Positions 39,190-50,401 of a DNA stretch of 64,000 nt are shown in pieces. The notes under the pieces are model-generated. The model was not told where the DNA came from. It did no database searches and saw only the letters and a program-made list of their open reading frames with translations. The DNA is taken from positions 450,652-514,651 of the forward strand of contig CAUYUJ010022526.1 of assembly GCA_963575745.1 (NCBI GenBank), written 5' to 3'. Position 1 is the stretch's first letter; each line of letters opens with the position of its first letter. The stretch comes from Prorocentrum cordatum. Its lineage: Eukaryota; Sar; Dinophyceae; Prorocentrales; Prorocentraceae. A program made the position numbers and the translations under genes.

Positions 39190-41757
39190 CCGTGGCCTCA
39201 AACATGTGAAACATAGGCAGACTCACGTGATAACCACCACTCAGTGCTCCCAGCCGCTGATAACCACCGCAGGTTGTTTGTGCTGTTGTCTTGGTGCTGT
39301 CGTGGTTGGGTCGCCGCTCGGATCTGCTCCTGCCCGGTGTCGGTGTCGCAGTGGTGCCCGCCCAATGTGTGGAGAAACTTCTGGATGTCGTCGTCCCATC
39401 GTTTCTGTTGCCCTCCTTGTTGCCGTCGTCCTTGTTGTCGAGTGTTGAGATTTGGGTTCCAATTAAGCGCTCTCTGTGTCCAGCGTGTCGGAGGGTGAAG
39501 AGGCACCGCATGTGCCCAGCGCCAGGCCATCTAGGTGGAGTACATCGGGTATGTCATGTGTCAACATCAGTGTCTTTGCTTCCCGTGTACTCCTGCGGAT
39601 GAAGTCGGACCACAATTCGATGCCCTCGTTTTGCGTATTGCCCGGTTGCGTGCTTTCGTCGTCGCTGACGTCGTTCTGCGCGTTTGGCTGGTGTGCAGGT
39701 GGGTTGCTGCTAACGTCGGACTCGCTGGAGTCGTTTGGTGCTGTGCTGCTGGTGTCGTTGTGATTTTCTGGGGATGTCTCTGGATTGTGGTGTGGTGTCG
39801 GTGTCGCTGCCGTGCGTCTCCTTGGTGTTCCGATTCTGATTCGTACCATCCGTCGTTGTGTTCAGTATAACTGCTGCTTGAGAGGCTCTGTCAACGTCCA
39901 CGTCTCTGCTCCGTACGTCATAGTAGGAATGACGGTGCCCTTGTATAGTCGTAGTCGGTGTCGCAGTGGATAGTGTTTGCTGGTGAGTTCTTGTCTCTGG
40001 CTGCTGAAACATGCCCATGCTGCTTGGATACGGTGCTTGGTTTCGCTTCTGGATGCGTCGTGGAAAGTATTGGTCTGGCCCAGGTAGGTGATGGTGTTTA
40101 TTCGTGGTAATGTGACGATGCCCATTCCTGCTACTTTAGTTGTTCGGTCGCGGGGTCGAGGCTGATTGGTCATGATGTTGGTCTTGGTCGGGTGCAATTC
40201 CAGTCCGTGCTGTTTTGCTGCGGTGATGAGGTCGGAAAGCATTGCTCTTAGGTTGGGCAATGTCTGGCTTGTCAGCAAGATGTCATCTGCGAGCCGAAGG
40301 TTCGTGAGTATCGCCGCGTTGGTGTGTCCCAGTCGGATGCCTTGGTGTTTCCTCTGCCAAACTGAGATCATCAGCGGTGCTAAGACGTGTTGGAATAATG
40401 CATCGAATAGCAATGAGTTCAGTGGATCCCTTTGCTCTGTGCCGCGTTGGAGGTCGAACGTTTGACTGGTGGTGTCGGTGCGGACCACGGCTGTTTGGTC
40501 TTTGTACATGCGTCCTAGAATGTCTACGTACCCAGGCGTGACGTTTTGGTGAATCAGAGCTGCCCACAAGCTGTCGTGTTCGACTGTTTCAAAACCCTTT
40601 TGAAGTCTATGTCTGCAACCCAGAGAGTATCTTCCATTCGGCTGCCCTTTCACGTATAATTTTGAAAGTAAAGAGGTGGTCGCGCGTGCCTCGTCCGGGG
40701 CGAAGGCCCGCCTGGTCGTCGGGTTGCTGTCGTTCTAGGGTTGGTTGTAGCCTGTTGTGCAGTAGTCGGCTGAAAAGCTTATACAACATCGGTATTGTGC
40801 AGATCGGGCGATAATTCTGTGGAAGCGTAAACTCGCCCGACTTGGAGATTACAGTGATGACGGTCTTTTTCCAGCTGGCCGGCGTAGGGGCGTTTGCCTG
40901 TATGATGGTGTTGTACAATTGTAGTAAAGCACGCTGGAGCTCTGGACCTGGTTTTTGAAGCATTTCAGCGCGAATTCCACTAGTGTCTGGTGCTTTGCCG
41001 CCCTTTGAGCTGTGAGATTGCTGCGGTGAGCTCCGTCGGCGTCAAAGGTGGAGTCTCAGGTGGCTTGTGCGCTGCGGTTGGCGTGGGGTCAAGGCTGCGG
41101 GAAGAAGTATACAACTGAGCGTAAACATCTGCAAATGTGTCTGCTATCCCTTGCCTCGTTGTCTGCTTGCTGCCGTCGGCCCCCGCCATCTTTATAATTA
41201 GAGTCCTCCTCCGCCGTGTTTTGATGGAGCGGACGTTTTGAGGCCCTTGTACTGCTCCAACATGGTGCTGATTCGCTCCCTCCGGTCAGCGCGCTTCTGT
41301 CGTCGAATGTTTTGCCACATCTTTTTGCTGATTGTTCGTCGGGCATTGCTGTTTGCAGTAGGCGTGTTCTGTCGCTGCTTGATCAGGTCTTCGATGATGT
41401 CGTCGTGTTGCTGGTGCTTGCCGTCGTGGTTGCCGTTGGTCGTGGCTGCTCGCGAGGGCGCCGCCGCGGCGGCAGCTCCGTGAGTTGTGGAGGTGCACAG
41501 GCTCTTCTCGATGATGAGGTTGAGCTCCTGCGGGGCTGTCGGAAGTGCCGCCGGTTGCAGTTGGATACCCAAGTGTCGTCGGCATTCGTAAAAAGTCTAC
41601 GCGTGCCCAATGACCGCTGCAAGTGTGGGCACGTGACGTGGGATGTCCTGGATGGCGTGTAATTTTACCGTTCGGTAGAACCGGGAAGCGAATGTGAAGT
41701 ACGACAGCTTTGTGGTCCGAGTTGACATCTGCGATGTTCGTTGCCTCGGCGAGATAT
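39190..41757 (-). mobile_element. 5'-truncated LINE retrotransposon
   Basis: Reading from 41,757 down: the end of an AP-endonuclease domain (NSDHKAVVLHIRFPV at about 41,720), a linker, reverse transcriptase (about 40,960-40,000) and the C-terminal region (IGTPRRR at 39,830, ELWSDFIRRSTREAKTLM near 39,580, RWDDDIQKFL near 39,400). GA-rich microsatellites border both sides. A stop at 39,862, a frameshift near 40,610 and another near 39,500 make it inactive. Confidence 0.82.
39463..40963 (-). pseudogene. LINE reverse transcriptase (RVT_1) and C-terminal region
   Basis: Copies RNA into DNA at a nicked target in intact relatives. First frame (40,963-40,607): PASWKKTVITVISKSGE, LPQNYRPICTIPMLYKLFSR and QAGLRPGRGTRDHLF are the fingers of the domain. 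Second frame (40,653-39,862): motif A as FETVEHDSLW (Glu where Asp is usual), motif B as RGTEQRDPLNSLLF (Arg in place of the Gly of QGDP), motif C LADDILL intact at about 40,290, then TYLGQT and WTLTEPLKQQLY. An in-frame TAA at 39,862 precedes RIGTPRRR and the C-terminal region. The first and second frames join near 40,610 by a frameshift. Confidence 0.85.
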
Positions 41758-41763
41758 AGAGAG

Positions 41764-41880
41764 CGAGACAGGGAAGGAAGAGGGAGAGAGAGAGAGAGAG
41801 CGATAGAGAGAGAGAGAGAGACAGAGACAGACAGACAGGCAGACAGACAGGCAGGCAGACAGACAGACACAGACAGGGAC
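41764..41880 (+). repeat. GA and CAGA microsatellite
   Basis: (GA)n blocks followed by (CAGA)n, at the truncation point of the LINE. Confidence 0.92.
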
Positions 41881-41904
41881 AGGGGCAGCGAAAGATGGAA
41901 AGGC

Positions 41905-42040
41905 TTGCAGGATCCTGCAGAGCCAGGGGTGCATTGGTCCGGGCTTGCGTGCAGGATCCTGCAGGATCCTGCAGGTCCTGGGATCCGGCAAAGCCCGACT
42001 GACCCGGGTTTGGATTGACCCGGGTCAGTAGACCCTCGAC
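41905..42040. repeat. GCAGGATCCTGCAG palindrome cluster 2
   Basis: Two to three palindromes, with TGGTCCGGGCTTGCGTGCA between them and GACCCGGGTTTGGATTGACC after them. Same layout as clusters 1 and 3. Confidence 0.85.
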
Positions 42041-42184
42041 TGGACGCGGCCGCGGCCTTGCCGTCGGTTCTGGCCCTGGCCTCTCGCCCCAGAGAAGCAG
42101 AAGGTTGTGGCAATGATGCGTCCGGAGAGGGTCTCCTCATGTTCCGCAGGGGGCTGCAGAAACGATGGCTCCCCCATAGGACGT

Positions 42185-42265
42185 ACCGTCCCAAAGACCC
42201 CCCCTCCCCCTCCCTTCCGCCCAATGTCGAAACGCCGAATAAAAAAGTTCACATGGGGATCTTGA
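42185..42265 (+). repeat. Dispersed repeat R2, partial copy
   Basis: CCAATGTCGAAACGCCGAAT and TTCACATGGGG match the end of R2 copy 1 (19,190-19,232). Confidence 0.75.
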
Positions 42266-43669
42266 AACGCATCCGGAGCCAAGCTTGCCATGACGTCATT
42301 CCATTCCTCCAGTGGGGGCGTCGGCCAAGAGCTGTGACCAGGGGGCGTCGGGCCCTGGAGGATGCCTTGTCCGAGGGCGCGGCGGCGGTGATGTCCACGG
42401 CCATGCCTCCATTCGAGTTCCATCAGCTGTGGTAGGTTCGTGTCGTGTCGAATGGCGGCGACCCCGCCAGCGGCGTTCATCGTTGAACGCCGCGGGCGAC
42501 CCAGAACTGTTCGAGGTGGAACGATTGGACTTTTCGGAAACGGCCGATCGTTCAAGGTTGAACGATCCCCGCGGTGTCCGGAACCAACGCCGAGGTCGGC
42601 AGGACACGAACCCCTGCATCCTCCTCGAGCGGCGCCGCCCGCGAGCCCGGGCAGGGCCCACAGAGAGCTGCAGCGCCACCTGGCGTCGCACGGCGCGGCG
42701 GACCGCCCGCGGCCGCCCGCCCACCCCGGGATGGGCACGGAGGGGCCCCGGAGAGGAAAGAGGAGGTGGTAGGGCTGCTGCGTTCCAAACAACTAAGAAA
42801 TTTGGCCTGGACTCTGCCTGGCCGGGCAGCCCGCTAAGAAAAATAGCTGCCGAGCTCGTCCCTAACTTAACCAAGGGCATGCAAACCAAAGCACGCAAAT
42901 AATACGATCCCCTGTATTTTCTTAGGTTTCCAAGTTTTTCGTGTTATATGTGTGTCTTTATCGGCGGCGGGAGGGACCGATCATGGTGGTCTGCCCTTCG
43001 GCTGGATCCCATTGATGGCGGCGCTGGCAAGCTCCTGGGCCGCCACCAGCGGCGCCCAGGGGCTGCGGCGTCCAAGGGCCGAGCGGCGCTGCTCAGAGTC
43101 TGCATGAGTGCGCCTGCGTCGCCATGCCCGACCCCCATCGCGAGCTCCTCGAAGTACGGGGGCGTCGTCAGCAGGAGGTCGGAGGCGAGTGCGCGAGGCA
43201 GACGGCCACGCCAAAGAGCACGGCGGGGGTCGCGACCACCGCCGACGCGGCCGCAAAAGCGAAGCACTGGCAGCCGCCGCGGGCCACGTCGACCCCGCGG
43301 GCGGGGCGGCGGGCCGTGCTGGCGTGGCCGCCAGCTGCGGAGCGGCCCTGGGCGGCGGCGGCGGCGGCGCGCGGCGCGCCGCGGCTGGCGCCCAAGGGCC
43401 AGAAACCGGCGCGGGCGCCTTGGGCCTGAAGATGGCGGGCGGACTGGCGACCAGGCGGGCGGTGGCCGCTGGGGGGGCCTCCGGCCGGGCGGCGGGACCT
43501 CAGTTAGGATTGCCTGGCACATTAAGGATAAGGGGGTCCTTTCTGCAGATGTATCGAGCCACAGTGCCCAGATGCTTTTATCCCTAATGCGAAGACGGGG
43601 ACCTCAGTGAGGTCAAGTCTTCGTCGCATTGTTAGGGTCAGGAGATATTTTGTCCTCGAGAACCTCGCA
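42266..43669. other. GC-rich region without a confident gene
   Basis: Contains an imperfect inverted pair (ATCGTTGAACGCC near 42,478 and GGTTGAACGATCC near 42,556). Overlapping frames of 100-220 codons exist on both strands. None shows a domain, and Ala/Arg/Pro bias explains their length. Confidence 0.4.
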
Positions 43670-43815
43670 ACTCGACGCCAATAGACGCTAAGTCAATGCC
43701 AATCGACGCTGAATTGGCGCTCATCGACTGCCAGGCGCTAGCGTACGATAATGCATCTTAAAGACGGATTTGCGACGACATACGAGGCTCCCTTGAGTTG
43801 CTACGAGAGGGAAAC
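43670..43815 (+). repeat. Dispersed repeat R10, copy 2
   Basis: GACGCTAAGTC and GACGCTGAATTGGCGC words followed by GAGGCTCCCTTGAGTTGC, related to 38,690-38,850. Confidence 0.65.
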
Positions 43816-43859
43816 AACTGGGCGTAAAAAGCTGGGCTGGATCTTACGTGTGGACGCCT

Positions 43860-44065
43860 GAGGTGGGCATGGAAAAACTGAGTTCGATGCCAAGCCGCGG
43901 ATGTTGTCTAACCGACAGCGGCCGCTGCTGGGCACGCGAATTCCCGTGGCGCTTGGACATCGCCCGCGGCGGCGTCGACAGCGAGTCCTCTTCAACAAAA
44001 GCAGGATCTGCTGTCGGTATTCGTCTCCCTTCCTTCCGTACCCAATTCGATCGTGCCGATTCTCA
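43860..44065 (-). mobile_element. Family M2 element, minus orientation
   Basis: TTCCGTACCCAATTCGATCG and GACAGCGGCCGCTG are reverse complements of family M2 words at 59,110 and 59,545. Degenerate ends. Confidence 0.65.
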
Positions 44066-44320
44066 GGGGGGACCTTGATAAGGTGGGACCGGCTCAGGGG
44101 GGGAAACATCGAGCTGGAATTGGCGATGCATCACCGAAAGCTCGGCGATATGCGCACGAAACTGGATGTTGCCAAGCTTGGCGTGCCATCGGGCCCAACA
44201 TCGGCGATGGATGGGCGATTGGGAGCCCATCCCTCCCCCCCATGACGATGCCCCTGACATGATCCCCATCCTTTACGTGCCCGTTTCGGTCGTAACCATT
44301 CCCGACCTTTCTGGACGCCC

Positions 44321-44455
44321 GAAACGGGTACGGAACAGATTGGGCACGATGCCCACCTGCGAATGCTGTCCAACGCCGACAACTGCTGCTTCTGGGCAGA
44401 CGGCTTGTCGTCTCAAGTGGAGACTGTCCGCGGCGACACCAGCAGCGATCCCTGC
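44321..44455 (-). mobile_element. Family M2 fragment, minus orientation
   Basis: GGACGCCCGAAACGGGTACG, then GGGCACGATGCCCA, CTGGGCAGACGGC and GTCCGCGGCGACACCAGCAG: the reverse complement of 59,480-59,605 with roughly 70% identity. Confidence 0.7.
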
Positions 44456-44779
44456 TCAAGCAGACAGACAGAGGAGCCAGGCGCCCAGACGGCGCCCGAG
44501 GCAGAGCTTGGCTGAGCAGTCAGGAAGCAATCAAGGAGCCCCCTCGGGCACCACTCAGAACGTACACGGTGCCATCGAACGGTGGGCAACGCCCACCAAT
44601 CATGGATCAACGCCGAAGGCGGGGGTGCGGGCGGAAAGGGGGTGGGGGTTGGAGGGAGGAGGGAAAACATCCGGATGGGCAGAAACTGCTGGTGGTCTTC
44701 GTACCCACTCTTGGGATGACAAAAAGGTGTACCCATACGGTGGGGGAAACAATTACTGAACACTCCGCCTCCCGACCAA

Positions 44780-45192
44780 ACTCAAAGTTGGCACGCGCGG
44801 GGGAGACTGCGGCGACCGAGGTGCAACTCATCAGGCCCACCGCCAACTCTGAACACTGGGGGGGGGGAGGGGGAGGCGCTGACAGACGAGTGTGGCAGGA
44901 GCGTTCGCTATTTTTGTTCCGAGGCCTATGTACCGCTGCTCCGCTGCTCCCCGGACCCCACCCGGGGCGCGTGCTCTGACCTGGACTTTGAGGAGACTCC
45001 GGCGGTGGCGACACGAGGGCCCGCCAGGCCCTCCAAAAGAAGGAAAAGACAGAGGGAAGGGCAGGGGTACGGGCCTCGGAAAAACTCGTCTGTCAGCGCC
45101 TCACCCCCCCCCCAAATGTTCACAAAATTGGCGGTGGGTCTGATGAGGCTGCGCCTCGACCGCACCCCCCCCCGTGCGTGCCAACTTTGAGT
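44780..45192. mobile_element. Foldback element with ~110-bp inverted arms
   Basis: Left arm 44,780-44,890 (ACTCAAAGTTGGCACGC ... CATCAGGCCCACCGCCAA ... GCTGACAGACGAG) and right arm 45,085-45,192, its reverse complement with moderate divergence (CTCGTCTGTCAGC ... TTGGCGGTGGGTCTGATGAG ... GTGCCAACTTTGAGT). The centre of about 195 bp is unique. Confidence 0.85.
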
Positions 45193-46039
45193 TGAGTCCT
45201 GGGGGGGGGGGAGGGGGGCGTGCTCCGCAGCTGCTCCCCCCTGCCCCGTCCGGTCTTCCGCAACGCCCTGCCTTGTGCTCTTCTCGCTCGTGCTGTTCCT
45301 CATGTTGTTTGACGTTGCGCGTACATCGATCAGGGGATCGTTGCGTCATGTGGCTAGGAAACACGTGAAGAGGCCGACTTAGGTCTGAGACAAACAAATC
45401 ACGCCTAGCTGGCGCAGCGGAATACAGGAAGGCGCAAAGGGCTAAACGAAAGACAGTGAGCCCGCAAGGGCAAAGAGTATGCGAAGAAGAGGAAGAGGAC
45501 TTTCTCGACCTCCAGCCCCCCTCTCCCCCTCTTCCCCATTGTGCAAGGCGCCCTTCCTTCCCGATAGCACAGCAAATGGTTGATCAAACCCTGCAATTGC
45601 CATTTGGGGGATCGAGGTCCTGGAGGACACCCCGGTCGGCGATAGGAAAGGACCTCACGCAATAAGGGATTGGTGGGTGGGGTCGGTCCTCCCCTATCCT
45701 CTCTCCTGCCTCTTCTCGTGTCCATCCCATCTCCCCGATCGCCTCCCCCTTTATCTTCTCTCGCCACGCCCGTCCTCTCGCTCCCATTCCCCCCTCCATT
45801 TGCTGCTCCGTCGGCAGGTTCTTGCGAGAATCGCTCGTGTGAGTCGTAAGTGTTTTTTTGGTCGTCCCTGCCTCTTCCCCTCCGTTCAGCGATGGGATCC
45901 AGGCCCTGTTCACTTCCCGTGGCCGTTCGAGCTCTTCTTACATCGTTTTCGTGTCCGCTGCCCCTCTCGCAGGGGGGCAGTGGTCTTCCCAGCACGGTTT
46001 TTCGGAAACGCCACCTGCTACCAGAGATGCTTGGCCCCT
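45193..46039. other. No gene seen
   Basis: Mixed composition. Pyrimidine-rich at 45,690-45,800. Frames of 100-200 codons on both strands have no motif. Confidence 0.4.
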
Positions 46040-46240
46040 CCTCTTTTCCGTGCAGTCGGACCGAGGTACAATTCCAAGGTCGGTTCGGGGCAGGTACCCT
46101 AGTGCTCTTCGTGTTTGCTGGATGTGCCTGTGCATCCTAGGAGGTTGCCCTTGGATGCTCTGTGCATTTTGCCCGGCGGAGGATCTCGTGTTCCGGAGGG
46201 AAGTTTTTCTGTCCTAGGTTCGGCTGTAGCTGTTCTTCCT
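46040..46240 (+). repeat. Dispersed repeat R5, copy 1
   Basis: GTCGGACCGAGGTACAATTC, AAGGTCGGTTCGGGGCAGG, GATGCTCTGTGCATTTTG and TTTTTCTGTCCTAGGT align with 56,905-57,110. Confidence 0.8.
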
Positions 46241-46539
46241 GACTCATTGGCCAATTGTTTGTGGGATGGTCTTCCCCAGCGGTGGCATCTTTCGCAAGGC
46301 CCGCTGCTATATCAAGGTGCGGGGGATGGGCGAACGATCTTACGCTGCCCTTGGGTGCGCGGCTGAAATGGGGACCGGCTGTGCGGACTATTGCTGCGGA
46401 GCTTTGAGCGGGGTGCGGGGAAGTGAGAAGCGGCGAGCCTTCTCAGACGGCTCGGAAGCCCCCCGGCCTTTTTGAGAAGTTGTCTGGCCATTCCCCGAAA
46501 ACGCAGACAATTTCTGAGAAGACGCGAGGGCAGCGCGCG

Positions 46540-46800
46540 TGTACACCACACCGCAAAGGTACACCTCAACGGCCGCATACACCACACCGCCGAGGTACAC
46601 CTCGGCGGCCGCGTGCAACACAGCGCCAGTGCGCACCACCGTGTACAGCGCTTGTGTATACCACAACGCCTGCGTGCACCACAGCAGCCGTGTGCAATAC
46701 CAGCACCAGTGTACACCACAGTGCTTGCGTGCACCACAGTGCCTGTGTATACCACGGCGCCTGTGTGCACCGCAGCAGCGGTGTGCAACACAGCACAAGT
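46540..46800 (-). repeat. 18-bp GTGTACAC minisatellite, inverted copy
   Basis: Units of the type CACAGCGCCTGTGTGCAC on the plus strand, the reverse complement of the arrays at 25,385 and 47,280. Confidence 0.85.
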
Positions 46801-47110
46801 TTTGAAGATATATTCATATACATAATTTGAGAAAGGATCCTTACGACAAAATAGAGCGACCGCGGATTCCACGGGCACCGAGTGTTTATATATAGGATTT
46901 GGAAAGGAATCCTTATGGAAAGAGGATCGCCACTGGAATCTACGAGCCCTCCCGAGTCCTCCCGCATCATCCTAGCGCCTCCCATCTGCGCCCACGAAGC
47001 ACCCGCAGAATTGTCCGTCCGAGAACCAAGTGTATTGATTAACTCGACCATTTTGCTGTGCACACTGCGATGTGCACGTGCGCTGTTGCGTCGATCCGCA
47101 CGGTGGGGGA
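46801..47110. other. No gene seen
   Basis: AT-richer unique sequence between the two inverted minisatellite blocks, with AAGGATCCTTACG and GGAATCCTTATGG as near-copies. Confidence 0.4.
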
Positions 47111-47180
47111 ACGGTGCGGGATGAGGATGAGGAGGAGGAAGAGGAGGAGGAGGAGGAGGAAGAGGAGGAGGAGGGAAAAG
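47111..47180 (+). repeat. GAG microsatellite
   Basis: GGA triplets. Confidence 0.9.
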
Positions 47181-47279
47181 GGAAAGACAGCGCATGCTAA
47201 TATCAGCACTTCCCTTGCGTGGTAATTTAGCTTTCCGCAGCAAATCGTCATCTGCATGATCCTTCTACGTGTCCTGTGG

Positions 47280-47625
47280 ACACACGCGCTGTGGTGTACA
47301 TCAGCGTTGCGTTGCACGTGGATGCTGTGGTGTACGCAGGCGCCGTGGTGTGCAGAGGCGTTACGGTGCACGCAAGCATTGTGGTGTACATGGGCGCTGT
47401 GTTGCACATGGTTGCTGCGGTGTACACATTCGCTGTGGTGTACACATTCGCTGTGGTCTAGATAGGCCTGTGGTGCACGCAGGCAGTGTGGTGTACACAG
47501 GCGCTGCGTTGCACACGGCTGTTGCGGTGTACGCAGGCGTTGTGGTGTACACGCGCGCTGTGGTGCACGCGAGCACTGTGGTGTACACAGACGTTTTGGT
47601 GCAGATCGCCACCTACATGCTGTTC
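47280..47625 (+). repeat. 18-bp GTGTACAC minisatellite, copy 2
   Basis: About 18 units such as GTGTACACATTCGCTGTG, with a 120-bp right section closely matching 25,385-25,512. Confidence 0.88.
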
Positions 47626-47629
47626 TCAC

Positions 47630-48887
47630 TTGGCCTCGGTCATCCCCAGGCATTCCCGGACGCCGCCAGCGCGGAACGTGACGTCATCTGGGGGGTGGGT
47701 GGGGGGGGGGCCAGTGACGGCCTCTATCCGGGAAAGTAAAAAACAGACTTATGCGGCCCGATAGCCCAAGCCGCCCAGGAACGTGCGGTTTCGCTATCAG
47801 GGACCTTCGTGGGCGACAAGCATGCGCAGACTCGCGGGCCAGGCCCCTGAGCAGCGACCCCGCAGATACGGAGCGTTTTTTTTGTCGCGGATGTTCCGTG
47901 CGACCGCGTATCCGCGGGATCGGGCCCTGGAGTCTATACCGTGAGGTCGCGGATGCGGATACGTTCGCCGCTCGTGAAACGCATCGCCGATCTATTGCCG
48001 ATACAACGCATATTCCAGCCCGATATTTGTCCCCCTTGAGCCAGTGTTCCGATTGTTCCCCCTCGACTACACAGGTCCATCTCGCTCCTCCCCCTCCGCC
48101 ATCGCAGGAACGAGGGCGACAGTCAGAGCAGGCGGGACGGAAGAGGAAGCAGGGTGCGAGTTGAACGGTGTTTCCGCGATCCGTTTGAACGTTTTCGGTT
48201 TAATTTCGTTTTGCAGGGAGACGGAACGGAGACAAAACGAGGGAACACGAACACAACAGGAATTTGACAAATGCGTCTATCTCGAACCCTGGGAGGAAGG
48301 ACGTGTTAGCGACGGAAACACGGGTTCGTCTGCGCCGACAATGGCGCCTAAGTTGCCCTCCCAAGCTCGTGTGTAAGCGCCCTCGTCCCTAATGTGGCGT
48401 TCCGCGTGAGCCGCAGCGAAAGGTCGCGATGTCATCCCGCGTACTACCTTTTTTGTTTCGTCACCCATGGGGATTTGCACACCCAGACCCCCGACGTCAT
48501 TTTTTCATGACGTCGGGCCTCAAAGGTCTCGACCCATGCCCCGGAACTGGTTTTTCGTCCCGAGACTTTTTTTGACTGCCCCGATGCCCAGTAAGGGCCC
48601 CAGAGGGCGGACATAGCGACACAAACCAACGTCCTGGTTTCTGCTTTTGTTATGTTTTGACATCGGGTGGTCTGGTCAATCGTCATGGGTGCCCAGACTG
48701 GGAGGGCAGCTCCTCGCTCGGGGCTGGCGTCTCCCCTCCCGCCGGCTGCCGCCGCCGCCCCTGCCGCAGGCAGCCCCTCCTCCCCTCCCCCGGGCGGGGT
48801 CGTGAACGCAGGCCCGGGGGTGCAGAGGCGGCGTGGCCCTGCCTTCGGGCGCCTCCTCTGCTTCTTGGCGGCTCTGCGGCCTCGTGT
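47630..48887. other. No gene seen
   Basis: Unique sequence of mixed composition with a G run near 47,705. A 321-codon minus-strand frame (48,444-49,409) crosses dispersed repeat R1 and has no recognisable domain, so it is not called. Confidence 0.4.
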
Positions 48888-49085
48888 TATAATGCTGCAA
48901 TCTCCTTTAGCCTTCACTACCAGAAAGAATTTCGAGCACCAAGAAAGCACCGAAACTGGAGGGCTTTCACTTGTAGGGCCCTTGGGAGGCGATACTCGTT
49001 CGACACTGTTTCGATAACTTACTGTCCGGGGTGCTCGAAATTCATTCTGGGACGTTTCCCTGAAGTACGATGGGAGCAGCATAGG
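48888..49085 (-). repeat. Dispersed repeat R1, minus copy
   Basis: Reverse complement relative of 18,480-18,660 (GCTCCCATCGTACTTCAGGG, CGAAACAGTGTCGAACGAG, CTTTCTTGGTGCTCGAAA when read on the minus strand). Confidence 0.8.
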
Positions 49086-49469
49086 CCTCGGGATGCGTTC
49101 CAGCGGCTGCGCCTCGCCGAGAGCCCTCTGGGGCTGCCGGGATCGCCCCGGAGCGCCCGCTCGAGGCCCAAGTCGAGGGCCCGAAAACCACCAGGCGTCG
49201 CCAACGCCTCTTCTTCTCACCACCCACCAAGCCACCCCCAACCCAACCCGAAGGCCTCTGCTCTCCATTTCCGGTATGGGGAAACGTTTTGAACAAGAAA
49301 ACATGTGGAGCGTACCCCCCCCCAGCCCGACATTCAGGTCTTCGGGTTGGGTTGGGGTGGTTTGGTAGGCAGTCACCTTCATGGGGCCCCCAAGCGGTGT
49401 GGTGACCATACAGTATGGTCACCACACAGTATTACTGCGTGGTGAGTCGGTGGGGGTTCGGCTTAGGCC

Positions 49470-49640
49470 GGGCATGTCCTCCTACAGGCGGATCTTCGAC
49501 GACGAATAAACAGAGTCAAATAACAAACAAGAATAGTAAAACAAAATTGTGTTTTTTTCCTTTCTCTCTCTGTATATCTATATGTCATGTTTGGACTATG
49601 CTTCGAAGATTCCTCCTGTGCAGTGGGGCTCCATGCCGAG
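49470..49640. mobile_element. Family M1 element, diverged
   Basis: Left GGGCATGTCCTCCTACAGGC with ATCTTCGACGACGAATAAAC, then an AT-rich middle, then right ATGTTTGGACTATG and GATTCCTCCTGTGCAG. Same plan as 60,190-60,345. Confidence 0.65.
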
Positions 49641-49800
49641 ACACATCCTACTTGCTTCCAGGGTGCCCTGGGTTTCTTGGGTTTCGACGATGGTTTTGCT
49701 GTGGAAAGGGTGACGTCCCCACGCCAAAAACCAAGGGACGTCCTGGGGTCTCAGGGTTGGGCTTTTTGTGGCAGGTCTCTCCTGTGCTGGGGCCTCCACT
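49625..49800 (+). repeat. Dispersed repeat R3, copy 2
   Basis: TTGCTTCCAGGGTGCCCTGG, TTCGACGATGGTTTTGCTG and GGGGTCTCAGGGTTGGGC match 20,185-20,370. Confidence 0.8.
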
Positions 49801-49924
49801 GGAGAGCGACACTTCGGACTGCAGGTTCGCGGCCCAGCGCGCGGTTTTGGGCCTCGGGCCCTGCTCCCGAGGGCCTCCTCGGGCGGCCGCCGGCCTCCGA
49901 GGGGGGGGGGGGTCCCAGGAGGCG

Positions 49925-50020
49925 GGTGCGGGTGACGGGCACCGTGTGCGGTGGGTCCCTTGGGATCCCGAGGTCACCGCGCGGTCCGTCACAGTGTGCG
50001 GTCCTGGGACCCCGCATCCT
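49925..50020 (+). repeat. Dispersed repeat R4, copy 1
   Basis: CTTGGGATCCCGAGGTCACC, GCGCGGTC and GGTCCTGGGACC recur as variants at 59,690-59,785. Confidence 0.75.
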
Positions 50021-50149
50021 CTGACATGGACATTCCCGCCGTGTCTCTCTCTCTCTCTCTTTCTCTCTCTCTTGCCCCTCCCCGTCCTGGCCGCTCCCTC
50101 TCATGCCCTCTCTCTGTGGTCCATGGGCCTCCTGCTCCTCTTCCTCCTG

Positions 50150-50400
50150 AGGGATGAGGGGGGAGGGACGAAGAGGAGGCAGGGAAGGAGGAGGAAAAGG
50201 AGGAGGAGGAGAAGAAAGAGGTGGAGGAGGAGGTGGAGGAGGATGGGAGAGAAGGACGAGGAGGAGGAGGAGGAGGAGAAGGCGGAGGAGAGGCAGGAGG
50301 AGAAGGGGTGAGGAGGAGGAGGAGGAGGAGGAGGAGGAGGAGGATAAAAGAGGAGGAGGAGGAGGAGGAGGAGGAGGATAAAGGAGGAGGAGGAGGAAGA
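50150..50400 (+). repeat. GAG polypurine microsatellite
   Basis: About 250 bp of GGA/GAA triplets, the left border of composite repeat copy 2. A short CT run precedes it at 50,045-50,072. Confidence 0.92.
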
Positions 50401-50401
50401 T

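Noticed and set aside
42944-43522. Overlapping ~190-220-codon frames on both strands at 42.9-43.6 kb
   Set aside because: Extreme Arg/Ala/Pro bias from GC-rich sequence, no domain and no consistent start.
48444-49409. 321-codon minus-strand frame
   Set aside because: Crosses dispersed repeat R1 and unrelated unique sequence; no motif.
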